This document shows positions 8,591 to 17,201 of a stretch of 64,000 nucleotides of DNA, piece after piece. A model generated the notes under the pieces. The model made no database searches. It was not told the DNA's origin and worked only from the letters and a program-made list of their open reading frames with translations. Position 1 is the stretch's first letter. Each line of letters begins with the position of its first letter. Made by a program: the position numbers and the translations under genes. This DNA is from Archaeoglobaceae archaeon (GTDB lineage Archaea > Halobacteriota > Archaeoglobi > Archaeoglobales > Archaeoglobaceae), in contig JANXDX010000013.1 of the NCBI GenBank assembly GCA_025058735.1, positions 1-64,000 of the forward strand, written 5' to 3'.

Positions 8591-9143
8591 GGATTTTTTA
8601 AAAATAGGAAAAAAATGTGTATTAGCTGATATTCACTTTGGGCTTTTAAAGCTAGTTGACAGAGAGTTGGTGGAAAAAATTTCCAGATTAGCGAGTGAGT
8701 ACGAGGAAGTGATCGTTGCCGGGGATCTAAAACATCTAGGTAAAAAATTCAACTTTAAACTTAGCAGTAATGTCTTACTTGTTAAGGGTAATCATGATGC
8801 TAAAATAAATGCTGAAAAGATCGTTTTTGTTAAGAAGTTTGCAATATTTCACGGACATTTTATACCAAGAGAAGCTCTAGATTATAAAAAATGGATAACC
8901 GGACATATCCATCCTGCAATTTATTTAAATGAAACAAAAGAAAAAGTTTTTCTCTTAGGTAAAAATAAGGAAAGGGAAATTCTAGTTTTACCTGCTTTTA
9001 ACGAACTCTGCTCATCAACTGCTGTAAACATTAGAAAACCAGATAGTAAAATTTTTAAGAATTTTTCTGAATGGTTTGTAATATCAGACAATTTGTTCTT
9101 AGATCTTGAATCTCTGACTACTTCTTCTAGTTTTTCTTTCTGA
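8577..9143 (+). CDS. Metallophosphoesterase (calcineurin-like, archaeal)
   Basis: Calcineurin-like phosphoesterase with the metal-binding series in order: LADIHFG (D, H), VAGDLKH (GD), VKGNHDAK (GNHD), AIFHGHF and TGHIHPA (H...GHxH). Length about 188 residues fits the short archaeal group. I take the ATG at 8577, which overlaps the end of the preceding gene by 14 bases; the track start (8562, TTG) is inside that gene. The last residues after DLESL are serine- and phenylalanine-rich and look like read-through past the usual end. Substrate unknown; the linkage to rfcL suggests nucleic-acid metabolism. Confidence 0.87.
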   Translation: MKFCRDFLKIGKKCVLADIHFGLLKLVDRELVEKISRLASEYEEVIVAGDLKHLGKKFNFKLSSNVLLVKGNHDAKINAEKIVFVKKFAIFHGHFIPREALDYKKWITGHIHPAIYLNETKEKVFLLGKNKEREILVLPAFNELCSSTAVNIRKPDSKIFKNFSEWFVISDNLFLDLESLTTSSSFSF

Positions 9144-9455
9144 TCAAGTTTTTTGCTGAAAAGTCTTTCATACATAGCGAAGGTTGAAAACTCAAGTCGT
9201 CGATCAAAAACCTTGCTTGTTCGGAGTAAATTTAAAATTAATAGTGTATTGACGTTCGTCCTTCCCAAAACACCTTTCTGCATACAGTATTTGTCCAACG
9301 ATGAAACGGTGAGTAAATAAGTGTAAGCTTGCAAAATCTACAACAAAACTTTAAGCACAGATCGCAAACTCTCTTTTGAGTTTTTTAAATTTTATTCAAA
9401 ACTGTAACTTTCTGTTTTTAGATTAAAATTTTTAAATCTATAAAATACTTTTTAC
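9144..9455. other. Intergenic stretch with a minus-strand open frame
   Basis: No convincing gene is seen. A minus-strand frame is open from 9334 down to 8921 (137 codons), but its last two-thirds lie antisense to the phosphoesterase gene. Only 9144-9334 is unique, and it encodes a stretch such as GRTNVNTLLILNLLRTSKVF that I cannot assign. It could be the remnant of a gene. The right end holds the promoter of the next gene: TTTAAAT at 9431-9437, about 22 bases before the ATG. Confidence 0.4.
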
Positions 9456-10532
9456 ATGGAATTCGGATCGGTGGCACCAACTTTTCCACCTATAGGTGAG
9501 ACGATCAAAATAGCTAAGAGATTAGAGGAGAAAGGTTACGATGCTATATGGTTTCCTGATCATCTCATGGGATGGTATCCAAACGATCTTTGGAAAGAAA
9601 CACCTTTTTATTCACGTTACAAATCTTGCCACATGTTTTATGATGCTTTTTGTCAAATTTGCTATGCAGCAAGCTACACTAAAAAGATAAAGTACGGTGT
9701 AAGTGTTACAGAAGTTTTTAGACGGCATCCTGCAGTTCTGTTACAACAAGCGATAACAGCGAATCATGCTACAGATGGAAAGTTTATACTAGGTATTGGA
9801 GCTGGAGAAGCTGAAAACATCGTTCCATACGGTATAAATTTTGATAAGCCCGTTGAAAGATTAGAAGAAGCTTTAAAACTCATAAAAATAATGCTCGATG
9901 CTGACTATGGACAAACGATCGATTTCGATGGAAAGTTCTATAAGTTTAAAGATGCAGTTTTTGATCTAAAACCGATAGAAAAGTTACAAATTTGGATCGG
10001 TGCACATGGTGATAGAATGCTAAAATTGACAGCAAAATATGCCGATGGCTGGATTCCAACAACAATTCCACCAGAACTTTATGGTAAAAAAGTTGAAAAA
10101 CTTGAAAAATTTGCAAATGATAGAGAGATCAAGAAAGCGTTGTTTGCAAGCGTAGTTGTAGATGATGATAAAATGGAAGTAGAAAGGTTGCTGAAGACAC
10201 CTATTTTGAAAGTTCACGCACTTCTACTTTCTTCAGAATTCTACGAAATGTTAGGTTACAAGCATCCTTTTGGCAAATTCTACGGTCTTCTACATTATAT
10301 ACCTACGAAGTACAAAAAAGAACAAATAATGGAAGCTATTTCAAAAATTCCGGACGAAATTTCAAAGATCTCTTTCATATCAGGTACACCTGAAGAAGTT
10401 AGAGATGAACTTGAAAAGTACGAAAAATTTGGCTGCGAGCACGTTGTTTTATGGAACCTTACGTACTTTGGAGATCTGAAGAAGGTCAAAAGGTCTTACG
10501 AGCTGATCGACGAAATTGTAAAAAGCTTTTAA
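9456..10532 (+). CDS. Luciferase-like (LLM) F420-dependent oxidoreductase
   Basis: 358-residue TIM-barrel enzyme of the bacterial luciferase superfamily, the group that includes F420-dependent methylene-tetrahydromethanopterin reductase and F420-dependent dehydrogenases. The N-terminus APTFPPIGETIKIAKRLEEK followed by YDAIWFPDHLMGWYP, and the mid-protein FILGIGAGEAEN near residue 105, are characteristic. It most resembles the alcohol/sugar-phosphate dehydrogenase-like branch rather than true Mer. The coenzyme is inferred from the family. A TATA-like element about 22 bases upstream suggests a leaderless transcript. Substrate unknown. Confidence 0.8.
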   Translation: MEFGSVAPTFPPIGETIKIAKRLEEKGYDAIWFPDHLMGWYPNDLWKETPFYSRYKSCHMFYDAFCQICYAASYTKKIKYGVSVTEVFRRHPAVLLQQAITANHATDGKFILGIGAGEAENIVPYGINFDKPVERLEEALKLIKIMLDADYGQTIDFDGKFYKFKDAVFDLKPIEKLQIWIGAHGDRMLKLTAKYADGWIPTTIPPELYGKKVEKLEKFANDREIKKALFASVVVDDDKMEVERLLKTPILKVHALLLSSEFYEMLGYKHPFGKFYGLLHYIPTKYKKEQIMEAISKIPDEISKISFISGTPEEVRDELEKYEKFGCEHVVLWNLTYFGDLKKVKRSYELIDEIVKSF

Positions 10533-10533
10533 T

Positions 10534-12045
10534 ATGCACCACTACGAAGTTCTAAAAAAGTACGTAAAGAAGTTTTACGAATTGAGCTTCAAGGAGAAGT
10601 TAGAAGTAGTAACTGATTACTGGATCGCTGAACCTTTTGTTAAAGCAGTCATAGCTCATGAACCTGAAAATCTTAGAAACCTTTACTTTGTCATTGAACC
10701 AGGTTTGAGTCTTGAAGAGAGTAAACTTCTATCTCTAATAGCTTCAGATCTGCTGAAAACTCTATCTCTTAAAGATTCATTGTTAAAAATAGAAGAAAAA
10801 GCTGAAATTCTTATAAGTAGCTTGAAAAATGTTTTAAAAGAGTTTGCTGTTGAATTAAGCGATGAACTCTACTCAAAATATTTATACTACTTGTTTAGAG
10901 ACTTTTTTGGATACGGAGCAATAGATCCTTTGATCAACGACAAGTACATAGAAGATGTATCCTGCAACGGATACGATGTTCCGATCTTTGTTTACCATTC
11001 AAAGTTTGGAAATCTACAAACAAACATTAGACTTTCAAAAGAAATACTAGATCGTACAGTACTTCGTTTAGCACAAATCTGTGGAAAACACATAAACTTA
11101 GCAAATCCGATAATCGATGCAACTCTACCAGATGGGAGTAGGTTGCAAGCAACTTATTCCACAACCGTAACTCCAAGGGGTTCAAATTTCACTATAAGAA
11201 AGTTTAAAGTCGATCCTTTAACTCCAATAGATCTTATCCTAAACAAGACGATGTCTTCGATTTTAGCCGCATATCTTTGGCTTTGCGTTGAAAGTAAACT
11301 TTCTGCCATTGTTGTCGGTGAAACTGCAAGTGGAAAAACTACTACGCTGAACGCTATATTGATGTTTTTACCTCCAAATGCTAAAGTCGTTTCGATAGAG
11401 GATACAAGAGAAATAACACTCTACCATGAAAACTGGGTCGCATCGGTAACGAGGACTGGTGTAGGAGAGGCAGAAATAGATATGTACGATCTTCTTAAAA
11501 CATCTCTTAGACAAAGGCCGGAATACATAGTAGTTGGAGAGATCAGAGGGATTGAAGCTCAAACACTTTTTCAAGCGATGTCAACTGGTCACGCTTGCTA
11601 TTCTACTTTGCATGCAGGCGACATAAATCAAGTAGTATATAGACTTGAAAGTGAGCCTTTAAGAGTTCCAAGAGGTATGTTACAGTTCTTAGATGTAGTG
11701 ATAGTTCAAACGATGTGGGTAAAAGGACAATCTAGGTTTAGAAGAGTAAAAGAAGTAAACGAAATTTTAGGAATTGATCCTGTGAACAAAAACTTGCTCG
11801 TAAATCAGTTTATGAAGTGGGATCCTAGAAAAGATGAACATATAGAAGTTTCTTTATCAAAAAAGATTGAAAAAATTGCAAACTACTATGGAGCAAGTAC
11901 TGAAGAAGTTCACGCTGAGTTGGAAATCAGAAAAAAGTTCCTAGAGTTTTTAGCTAAGAAGGGATTGAGAGACTACAAAAGCTTCACAGCTTTAGTTCAC
12001 AAGTACTACGTAGATCCTGAAGCAGCTCTTAAGAGTGTGATGTGA
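10534..12045 (+). CDS. Type IV filament secretion ATPase (TadA/VirB11/ArlI family)
   Basis: 503-residue hexameric ATPase of the type II secretion/type IV pilus superfamily. After an N-terminal domain the catalytic core shows GETASGKTTTLNA (Walker A, about residue 261), the Asp box SIEDTREI, Walker B VVGEIRG (about 332) and a His box around STGHACYSTLHAG. It drives assembly of an extracellular filament through the membrane protein encoded next. The 3' end overlaps that gene (TGATG), the usual ATPase-platform pairing. No pilin or prepilin peptidase lies beside it. Confidence 0.9.
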   Translation: MHHYEVLKKYVKKFYELSFKEKLEVVTDYWIAEPFVKAVIAHEPENLRNLYFVIEPGLSLEESKLLSLIASDLLKTLSLKDSLLKIEEKAEILISSLKNVLKEFAVELSDELYSKYLYYLFRDFFGYGAIDPLINDKYIEDVSCNGYDVPIFVYHSKFGNLQTNIRLSKEILDRTVLRLAQICGKHINLANPIIDATLPDGSRLQATYSTTVTPRGSNFTIRKFKVDPLTPIDLILNKTMSSILAAYLWLCVESKLSAIVVGETASGKTTTLNAILMFLPPNAKVVSIEDTREITLYHENWVASVTRTGVGEAEIDMYDLLKTSLRQRPEYIVVGEIRGIEAQTLFQAMSTGHACYSTLHAGDINQVVYRLESEPLRVPRGMLQFLDVVIVQTMWVKGQSRFRRVKEVNEILGIDPVNKNLLVNQFMKWDPRKDEHIEVSLSKKIEKIANYYGASTEEVHAELEIRKKFLEFLAKKGLRDYKSFTALVHKYYVDPEAALKSVM

Positions 12046-13853
12046 TGTACGTACCGATCTCTCTACTTCATTTCTATAGAAAAAAGTTTAACGAAAAAAA
12101 GAACAAAGAACTAGTACTTGCATTAGAAAAAGCAAGAATGAAAATTACTCCAGTAAGATTTATAGCTGCTGCTACATTTTACTCCCTTTTAGCATTGATA
12201 CCGGGTACTTTACTAGGTTACATAGTTGCCAGTAAATTGTCATTAATTTTCAATTTAAATTTATTAATAATAACGTTACTAATAGTAATTTTTGCAACAA
12301 TATCTTTTTTGCTGACACGCTACTCAATTCTAAGCTACCCCTTCTACTTATCAAGCATTAGAGCAAAGAACATAGACTTGTACTTGTTACATGCTACAAA
12401 TACGATGCTTGGAATAGTCAAAGGTGGAGGTAAGATAGGAGATGCTTTAAAGTTTATAGCTGACAACAAGCATCTTTTTGGAGAGTTAAGCAAAGAATTT
12501 GAAAAAGTAGTAACATTGATAGAGCATGGAAAAGATCTTTCAAGTGCCTTAAGATATGTAGCAGAAACAACTCCATCGGAAAGATTACGTTCTTTCTTAG
12601 AAAATCTCGTAAACGTTTATGAAGGTGGTGGAAACTTAGCTGAGTACTTGAAATCTAGATCTGAGCAACTTTTGAATGAAAAAGAAATAACTTACTCTAC
12701 AATGTTTGAAACTCTTCAACTTTTTTCAGAAATATACTTAGCTTTGTTCGTAGTCTTTCCACTCTTTCTCTTGATTGTTCTGATCGTTTTTCAAATGCTT
12801 GGAAAAGATGTTTTACAAACTTACAGATATATGATCTTTCTCCTAATTCCAGCCGGCTCCATTCTAATAATTTACTTCATACGTTCATCGATTCCGTTTG
12901 AAAAAAAAGTCGTTGAAGTACAAAAAAAGACAGAACTACCTATTCTCACTGCAATCTCAAAAAAACAATCAGAATTCAAGATCTTGAGATTTTTTAGAAT
13001 TGTTAGAAAAATTAAGAGTTTTTTGGCTGAACCTTTCAGAAAAGAAGTTTACGAACTTAAACTCCGCTCTCTACTTTTCTACTTCCTACTTCCACCGATA
13101 ATTTTCTTCTACTTCTTCCACCATTTGTTGGAAATCGATTTCGCTCTGTTCTTATCTTTGATACTTTTGTTTGTACCCCTCGTATTTTTTATAGAATATA
13201 AAAATTATATAATAAGAAAAATGGAAAACGAACTACCGTCTCTACTTAGACAGATGGCTAATTTGAACGATGCTGGATTGAACATAGTAGAGATCTTAAA
13301 ACATTTATCCGAAGCTGAAGTAGGTGTTTTGAGTAAAGAAGTTAAAACTGTTAAGAGAGAAATAGAGTGGGGAGAACTTGTAACCGAAGCTTTTAGAAAA
13401 CTTGAGAGAAGGATCATGTCTAGCCTTTTTGGAAGAGTATTGTCTATCCTTGTTAAATCGATCGAATTTTCAACTCAAATAAGAGATGCTTTGGCAATTT
13501 CAGCCTCTTATTCAGAACTGGAAGTTCTTATGCACAACAGAGTTCGAAGACAGATGTTTATGTACGTTGTAATAGTTTACTTGGCATTTGCGATCTTTCT
13601 TTATACAGTTCAAGTTCTCATAAACAACATGTTTTCGATCGTTGCAAATTTAGAATTACAGGCAGCTATGTTTACGATAGATGTGAACATTCAAGAAATA
13701 AAAACACTGTTCTTAGAGACAACTATACTCGTCGCTATTTTTTCTGGTCTTGTAGCTGGTGTTTTTAGTGAAGGAAAGATTGAATCTGGAATGAAACACA
13801 TTTTCATATTTATGGTGACGGTTTATGTTTTCTACAAATTCCTCATCTATTAA
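12045..13853 (+). CDS. Type IV filament platform membrane protein (TadC/ArlJ-like, T2SSF)
   Basis: About 602 residues with two copies of the T2SS-F cytoplasmic domain (about 95-200, containing MLGIVKGGGKIGDALKF, and about 390-500, containing MANLNDAGLNIVEIL). The copies are separated and flanked by roughly nine membrane helices. It is the platform on which the preceding ATPase acts. ATG at 12045 is preferred over the GTG at 12042 because it overlaps the TGA stop of the ATPase gene. The long form is typical of archaeal adhesion or secretion filaments rather than the shorter ArlJ of archaella. Confidence 0.88.
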   Translation: MYVPISLLHFYRKKFNEKKNKELVLALEKARMKITPVRFIAAATFYSLLALIPGTLLGYIVASKLSLIFNLNLLIITLLIVIFATISFLLTRYSILSYPFYLSSIRAKNIDLYLLHATNTMLGIVKGGGKIGDALKFIADNKHLFGELSKEFEKVVTLIEHGKDLSSALRYVAETTPSERLRSFLENLVNVYEGGGNLAEYLKSRSEQLLNEKEITYSTMFETLQLFSEIYLALFVVFPLFLLIVLIVFQMLGKDVLQTYRYMIFLLIPAGSILIIYFIRSSIPFEKKVVEVQKKTELPILTAISKKQSEFKILRFFRIVRKIKSFLAEPFRKEVYELKLRSLLFYFLLPPIIFFYFFHHLLEIDFALFLSLILLFVPLVFFIEYKNYIIRKMENELPSLLRQMANLNDAGLNIVEILKHLSEAEVGVLSKEVKTVKREIEWGELVTEAFRKLERRIMSSLFGRVLSILVKSIEFSTQIRDALAISASYSELEVLMHNRVRRQMFMYVVIVYLAFAIFLYTVQVLINNMFSIVANLELQAAMFTIDVNIQEIKTLFLETTILVAIFSGLVAGVFSEGKIESGMKHIFIFMVTVYVFYKFLIY

Positions 13854-14259
13854 AACTAGGATTTCAGCACATTTAAGCGATGCCGCTCCGATTGAAGGAG
13901 AAATGACTAGTTTGGAAGGTTGGTTAACTTTCTACGATGAGGAAAAGAAAATTTGGAAACCACTTAAAGGAAAAATAAGCGTATTTCTAAATGGAATAAA
14001 AGTAGGAGAATGTGAATCGAACGAACTTGGTGCTTTCAGTTTCAGCTTTAAAGCACCTTCGATTGGAAAACACAAAATTGATTTAAAATATTCAGGTTAT
14101 GAAAACTACGAAAGCAGTCATAGATCTTTGGAGATTCAAACTCTTTCTGGTATTGAGAAGAGAAGGATCTTGAAGATTGCAAAAGTTGCACTATTTTTAA
14201 TTTTCATTTTAATTATAATTTCTCTGATTACAATCTATCTCATAAAAATTTTATACTAA
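13825..14259 (+). CDS. Ig-like beta-domain protein with C-terminal membrane anchor
   Basis: 144 residues. The first ~110 are beta-rich with alternating residues (EGWLTFYDEEK, ISVFLNGIKVGE, FSFKAPSIGKHKIDLKYSG), which resembles the bacterial Ig-like/Big_3 or transthyretin-type fold that reinforces cell-surface proteins. A single strong membrane helix of about 24 residues ends the protein (ALFLIFILIIISLITIYLI). There is no signal peptide, so topology is unclear. It overlaps the end of the platform gene by 29 bases and so is probably co-expressed with it. I do not recognise the family; a role as a pseudopilin-like or filament-associated part is inference. Confidence 0.7.
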   Translation: MFSTNSSSIKTRISAHLSDAAPIEGEMTSLEGWLTFYDEEKKIWKPLKGKISVFLNGIKVGECESNELGAFSFSFKAPSIGKHKIDLKYSGYENYESSHRSLEIQTLSGIEKRRILKIAKVALFLIFILIIISLITIYLIKILY

Positions 14260-14275
14260 AAGCCGATCGCAGAGC

Positions 14276-15721
14276 GTGGCTTACGAAGATCTTAGAGAAT
14301 TTATAGAAAGGCTTGAAAAAGAAAAAGAAGTAGCTAGAATAAAAGAAGAAGTAAGTCCAATACTAGAAATGACGGAAATTGCAGTTAGAGCTATAAGATC
14401 TCATGGAAAAGCTTTAATCTTTGAAAATCCAAAAGGTTACAAAATTCCAGTTCTTATGAATGCTTTTGGTAGTGAAAAAAGGATGAAAATTGCTTTGGAA
14501 GTTGAAAGATTTGAAGAAATAACTGAGAGGTTGTTGTCCATTATGAAGTTCAAACCGTCGTCTTTTTTCGATCTGTTCAAAATTGGAATTCTAAAAGATT
14601 TAATATCCTTCTCTCCAAAGTTTACATCAAATGCTTCTTGCAAAGAAGTTGAAGCTAATTCTCTAGAAAAGTTTCCAATTTTAAAGTGCTGGCCGAAAGA
14701 TGCTGGAAAGTTCATAACTTTACCAGTTGTTATAACTAAAGATCCGATCAGTGGTGAGATCAACGCGGGAATGTATAGGATGCAAGTTTTTGATGAGAAA
14801 ACTACTGGAATGCACTGGCAAATTCATAAACATGGAGCAGAACATTTAAGGAGGGCTGCCGAATTGAAATTAGAAAAGTTAGAAGTTGCTGTAGCAATAG
14901 GAGTAGATCCAGCTACTCTCTACGCAGCAACAGCTCCGTTGCCAGAGGGAATAAATGAGTTAGCTTTCTCCGGATTTATAAGAAAAAAAAGGTTGAAAGT
15001 AGTTGAATGCGAAACAGTAGATCTCTACGTTCCGGCAAACGCTGAGATAGTTTTAGAGGGATACGTTAACGTAAAAGAACTAAGGATGGAAGGGCCGTTC
15101 GGTGATCATACAGGCTACTACACACCACCAGAACCGTATCCGGTTTTTCACATAACCCACATAACTCATAGAGAAGATCCAATATACCATGCAACAGTCG
15201 TTGGAAAGCCTTTGATGGAGGATGCATTTCTAGGAAAAGCTACAGAAAGAATATTCCTACCTCTGATTAAAATGTTTTTACCTGAAATAGTCGACATAAA
15301 TTTACCTGCAGAAGCAACTTTTCACAACTTAGCAATAGTTTCAATTAAAAAAAGATATCCTGGGCAAGCTAAAAAAGTTATGTTTGCTCTTTGGGGCCTA
15401 GGAATGCTTTCTTTGACTAAGATCTTAATAGTTGTCGATGAAGATGTGAACGTTCAAGATCTGAGAGAAGTTTTATGGGCTGTAACGACTCGCTTCGATC
15501 CAGCGAGGGATGTATTAATTCTACCCCCTTCTCCTACAGATTCTCTAGATCATTCAGCTTACATACCAAACTTAGCAGGGAAGTTGGGAATTGATGCTAC
15601 AAGGAAAACTAAGGAAGAAGGTTACAACAGAGATTGGCCGGAAGTTGTCGAAATGGATCAGGAGACAAAGATGAAGGTAGATGTTATATGGGAAAAAATA
15701 AAAAAAGATGTAGTTGTGTGA
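14276..15721 (+). CDS. UbiD family decarboxylase
   Basis: 481-residue prenylated-FMN-dependent decarboxylase. The N-terminus YEDLREFIERLEKE, the central MYRMQVFD and the signature MEGPFGDHTGYYTPPEPYP (about residue 270) are typical of the family. Members decarboxylate aromatic or unsaturated acids, including intermediates in quinone synthesis. The start is GTG at 14276. A UbiA-type prenyltransferase is elsewhere in the window (50301), so a role in menaquinone-type lipid synthesis is possible but not shown. Archaeal UbiD proteins also serve the modified mevalonate pathway (anhydromevalonate phosphate decarboxylase), and a phosphomevalonate dehydratase subunit is encoded at 22649, so that alternative is at least as likely. 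Confidence 0.87.
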   Translation: MAYEDLREFIERLEKEKEVARIKEEVSPILEMTEIAVRAIRSHGKALIFENPKGYKIPVLMNAFGSEKRMKIALEVERFEEITERLLSIMKFKPSSFFDLFKIGILKDLISFSPKFTSNASCKEVEANSLEKFPILKCWPKDAGKFITLPVVITKDPISGEINAGMYRMQVFDEKTTGMHWQIHKHGAEHLRRAAELKLEKLEVAVAIGVDPATLYAATAPLPEGINELAFSGFIRKKRLKVVECETVDLYVPANAEIVLEGYVNVKELRMEGPFGDHTGYYTPPEPYPVFHITHITHREDPIYHATVVGKPLMEDAFLGKATERIFLPLIKMFLPEIVDINLPAEATFHNLAIVSIKKRYPGQAKKVMFALWGLGMLSLTKILIVVDEDVNVQDLREVLWAVTTRFDPARDVLILPPSPTDSLDHSAYIPNLAGKLGIDATRKTKEEGYNRDWPEVVEMDQETKMKVDVIWEKIKKDVVV

Positions 15722-15722
15722 A

Positions 15723-17201
15723 ATGAAGGTTGTCAAGCTTTATAAAAAACTTTTTTCTGTTCCAAGGAATGAAGTCTTAATACTTTTCACGATCGCAACG
15801 ATCGCTTCATCTCTTTTTCTCAACTTAACTTTTTTTTGGATAACTGCTTTTGTTTTCACGTTTCTAGCTATTAATTTTGCGAAAACACGCTTCAACCTTC
15901 GAAGAACTTTGTTTTTCGCTAACATCTTAACAGTTTTTGCAGCAGTACTTTCAGTTTTTAGCATTCCACAAGCTGTAACACTTTTGATCGTTTCAACGAT
16001 GCATTTTTGTTCGGAAAGAAAAAAAATAGCTCAAATTTTCTCTACATTTCCTTTACTTGCATTTCCAAGCTACAAAACTCTTATAATTTTTTTATTTTCA
16101 TTAATTTTATTTTTTATCTTTTTGAAAATACTTGATCGCAGTTACGGTAAAATAAACGTTAAAGAGTTCGTTGAAAATTTTGTTCTTTACTGGTTGACTT
16201 CTGAAGCAAAGTTTTTAGAAAAAACTTTTGAGAAATGGAGTGAAATTAAAAATGGAAGAGTTAGATGTCTCTGCATAAACGATGTTAAAGTTTTAACAAC
16301 AGACTTTCACCCTGGGCCGTTTAGAAACGTTGGAGGTGCAAACTTGATCAAGTTTCTTTCTACTGGAAGGGCAGTTTATCTTCATTCACCAACATCGCAC
16401 GAAATGGATCCCGTGAGTTCAGAAGAGATCTTAAAAATTGTTAACAATCTTCCTCTTTGCAAAGAAAAGTTGAAACCTATGAAACCTTTTAAGCTAGAGA
16501 GCAAGAACTTTGAAATATTTTGCATACCTTTTGATAAGATCAAGTTTATATTTGTAAGTGGAAAGAATTTTATAGATGACTTCAAGCTGTTTTCAAAAGA
16601 TGTTGTTATAGATTGTCACAATTCACATGTTTACAACTTCAAACTTGAAATAGAAGATTTAGAGGAGATAGAGAAAATTGTAAAAATTGCTGAAATTACA
16701 GAATCTGAAAAAGTCGACAAAGTTAAATTTGCTTTTGTAAAAATAGATGCTGAAAGTGAAAGTATCTGTAACTACGTTGCAGCCCTCTTATTCGATTTTG
16801 GAGAGAAGTATGCGATAGTTATTTTCGATGCAAACAACATGGTAAAAGATTTCAGAGATCTAGTAGAAGAGGAGTTTAAAAGAATTGGATATAGAGCAGT
16901 AGTAGTTACAACTGACAACCATGAAAAAACAGGTTTAAGGACCAAATCATCTTATAAACCAGCTGGATCTGATAGAAAAGATCTAGAAATTTTGAAGATC
17001 CTTTTGAATGAGTGCAGAGATGTTGAAATGGTAGATGCAGAATTCAAATTCGATGAAACTTTAGTCGAAGTTAAAGTCTTTGGTAATGCAATTGATGATT
17101 CGGAGAGAGCTGTTGAGAGATCTGGTAAGCTGATCGCAATTTTTTTAGCTTTCAACTTACTAATAACTTTGCTTTCAGCCACACTGGAGGTGATTGCTTG
17201 A
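15723..17201 (+). CDS. DUF2070 family membrane protein
   Basis: About 492 residues: an N-terminal block of hydrophobic helices (about 15-145), a long soluble part and one final membrane helix (about 470-490). The soluble part includes TTDFHPGPFRNVGGANL, VVIDCHNSH and VTTDNHEKTGL, which I associate with archaeal DUF2070. These His/Asp-rich motifs look like a metal- or phosphate-binding site, so an enzymatic function is possible. The ATG at 15723 is preferred over GTG at 15714; it follows the ubiD stop by one base. The next gene starts with a TTG that overlaps this stop (TTGA). Function unknown. Confidence 0.75.
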   Translation: MKVVKLYKKLFSVPRNEVLILFTIATIASSLFLNLTFFWITAFVFTFLAINFAKTRFNLRRTLFFANILTVFAAVLSVFSIPQAVTLLIVSTMHFCSERKKIAQIFSTFPLLAFPSYKTLIIFLFSLILFFIFLKILDRSYGKINVKEFVENFVLYWLTSEAKFLEKTFEKWSEIKNGRVRCLCINDVKVLTTDFHPGPFRNVGGANLIKFLSTGRAVYLHSPTSHEMDPVSSEEILKIVNNLPLCKEKLKPMKPFKLESKNFEIFCIPFDKIKFIFVSGKNFIDDFKLFSKDVVIDCHNSHVYNFKLEIEDLEEIEKIVKIAEITESEKVDKVKFAFVKIDAESESICNYVAALLFDFGEKYAIVIFDANNMVKDFRDLVEEEFKRIGYRAVVVTTDNHEKTGLRTKSSYKPAGSDRKDLEILKILLNECRDVEMVDAEFKFDETLVEVKVFGNAIDDSERAVERSGKLIAIFLAFNLLITLLSATLEVIA

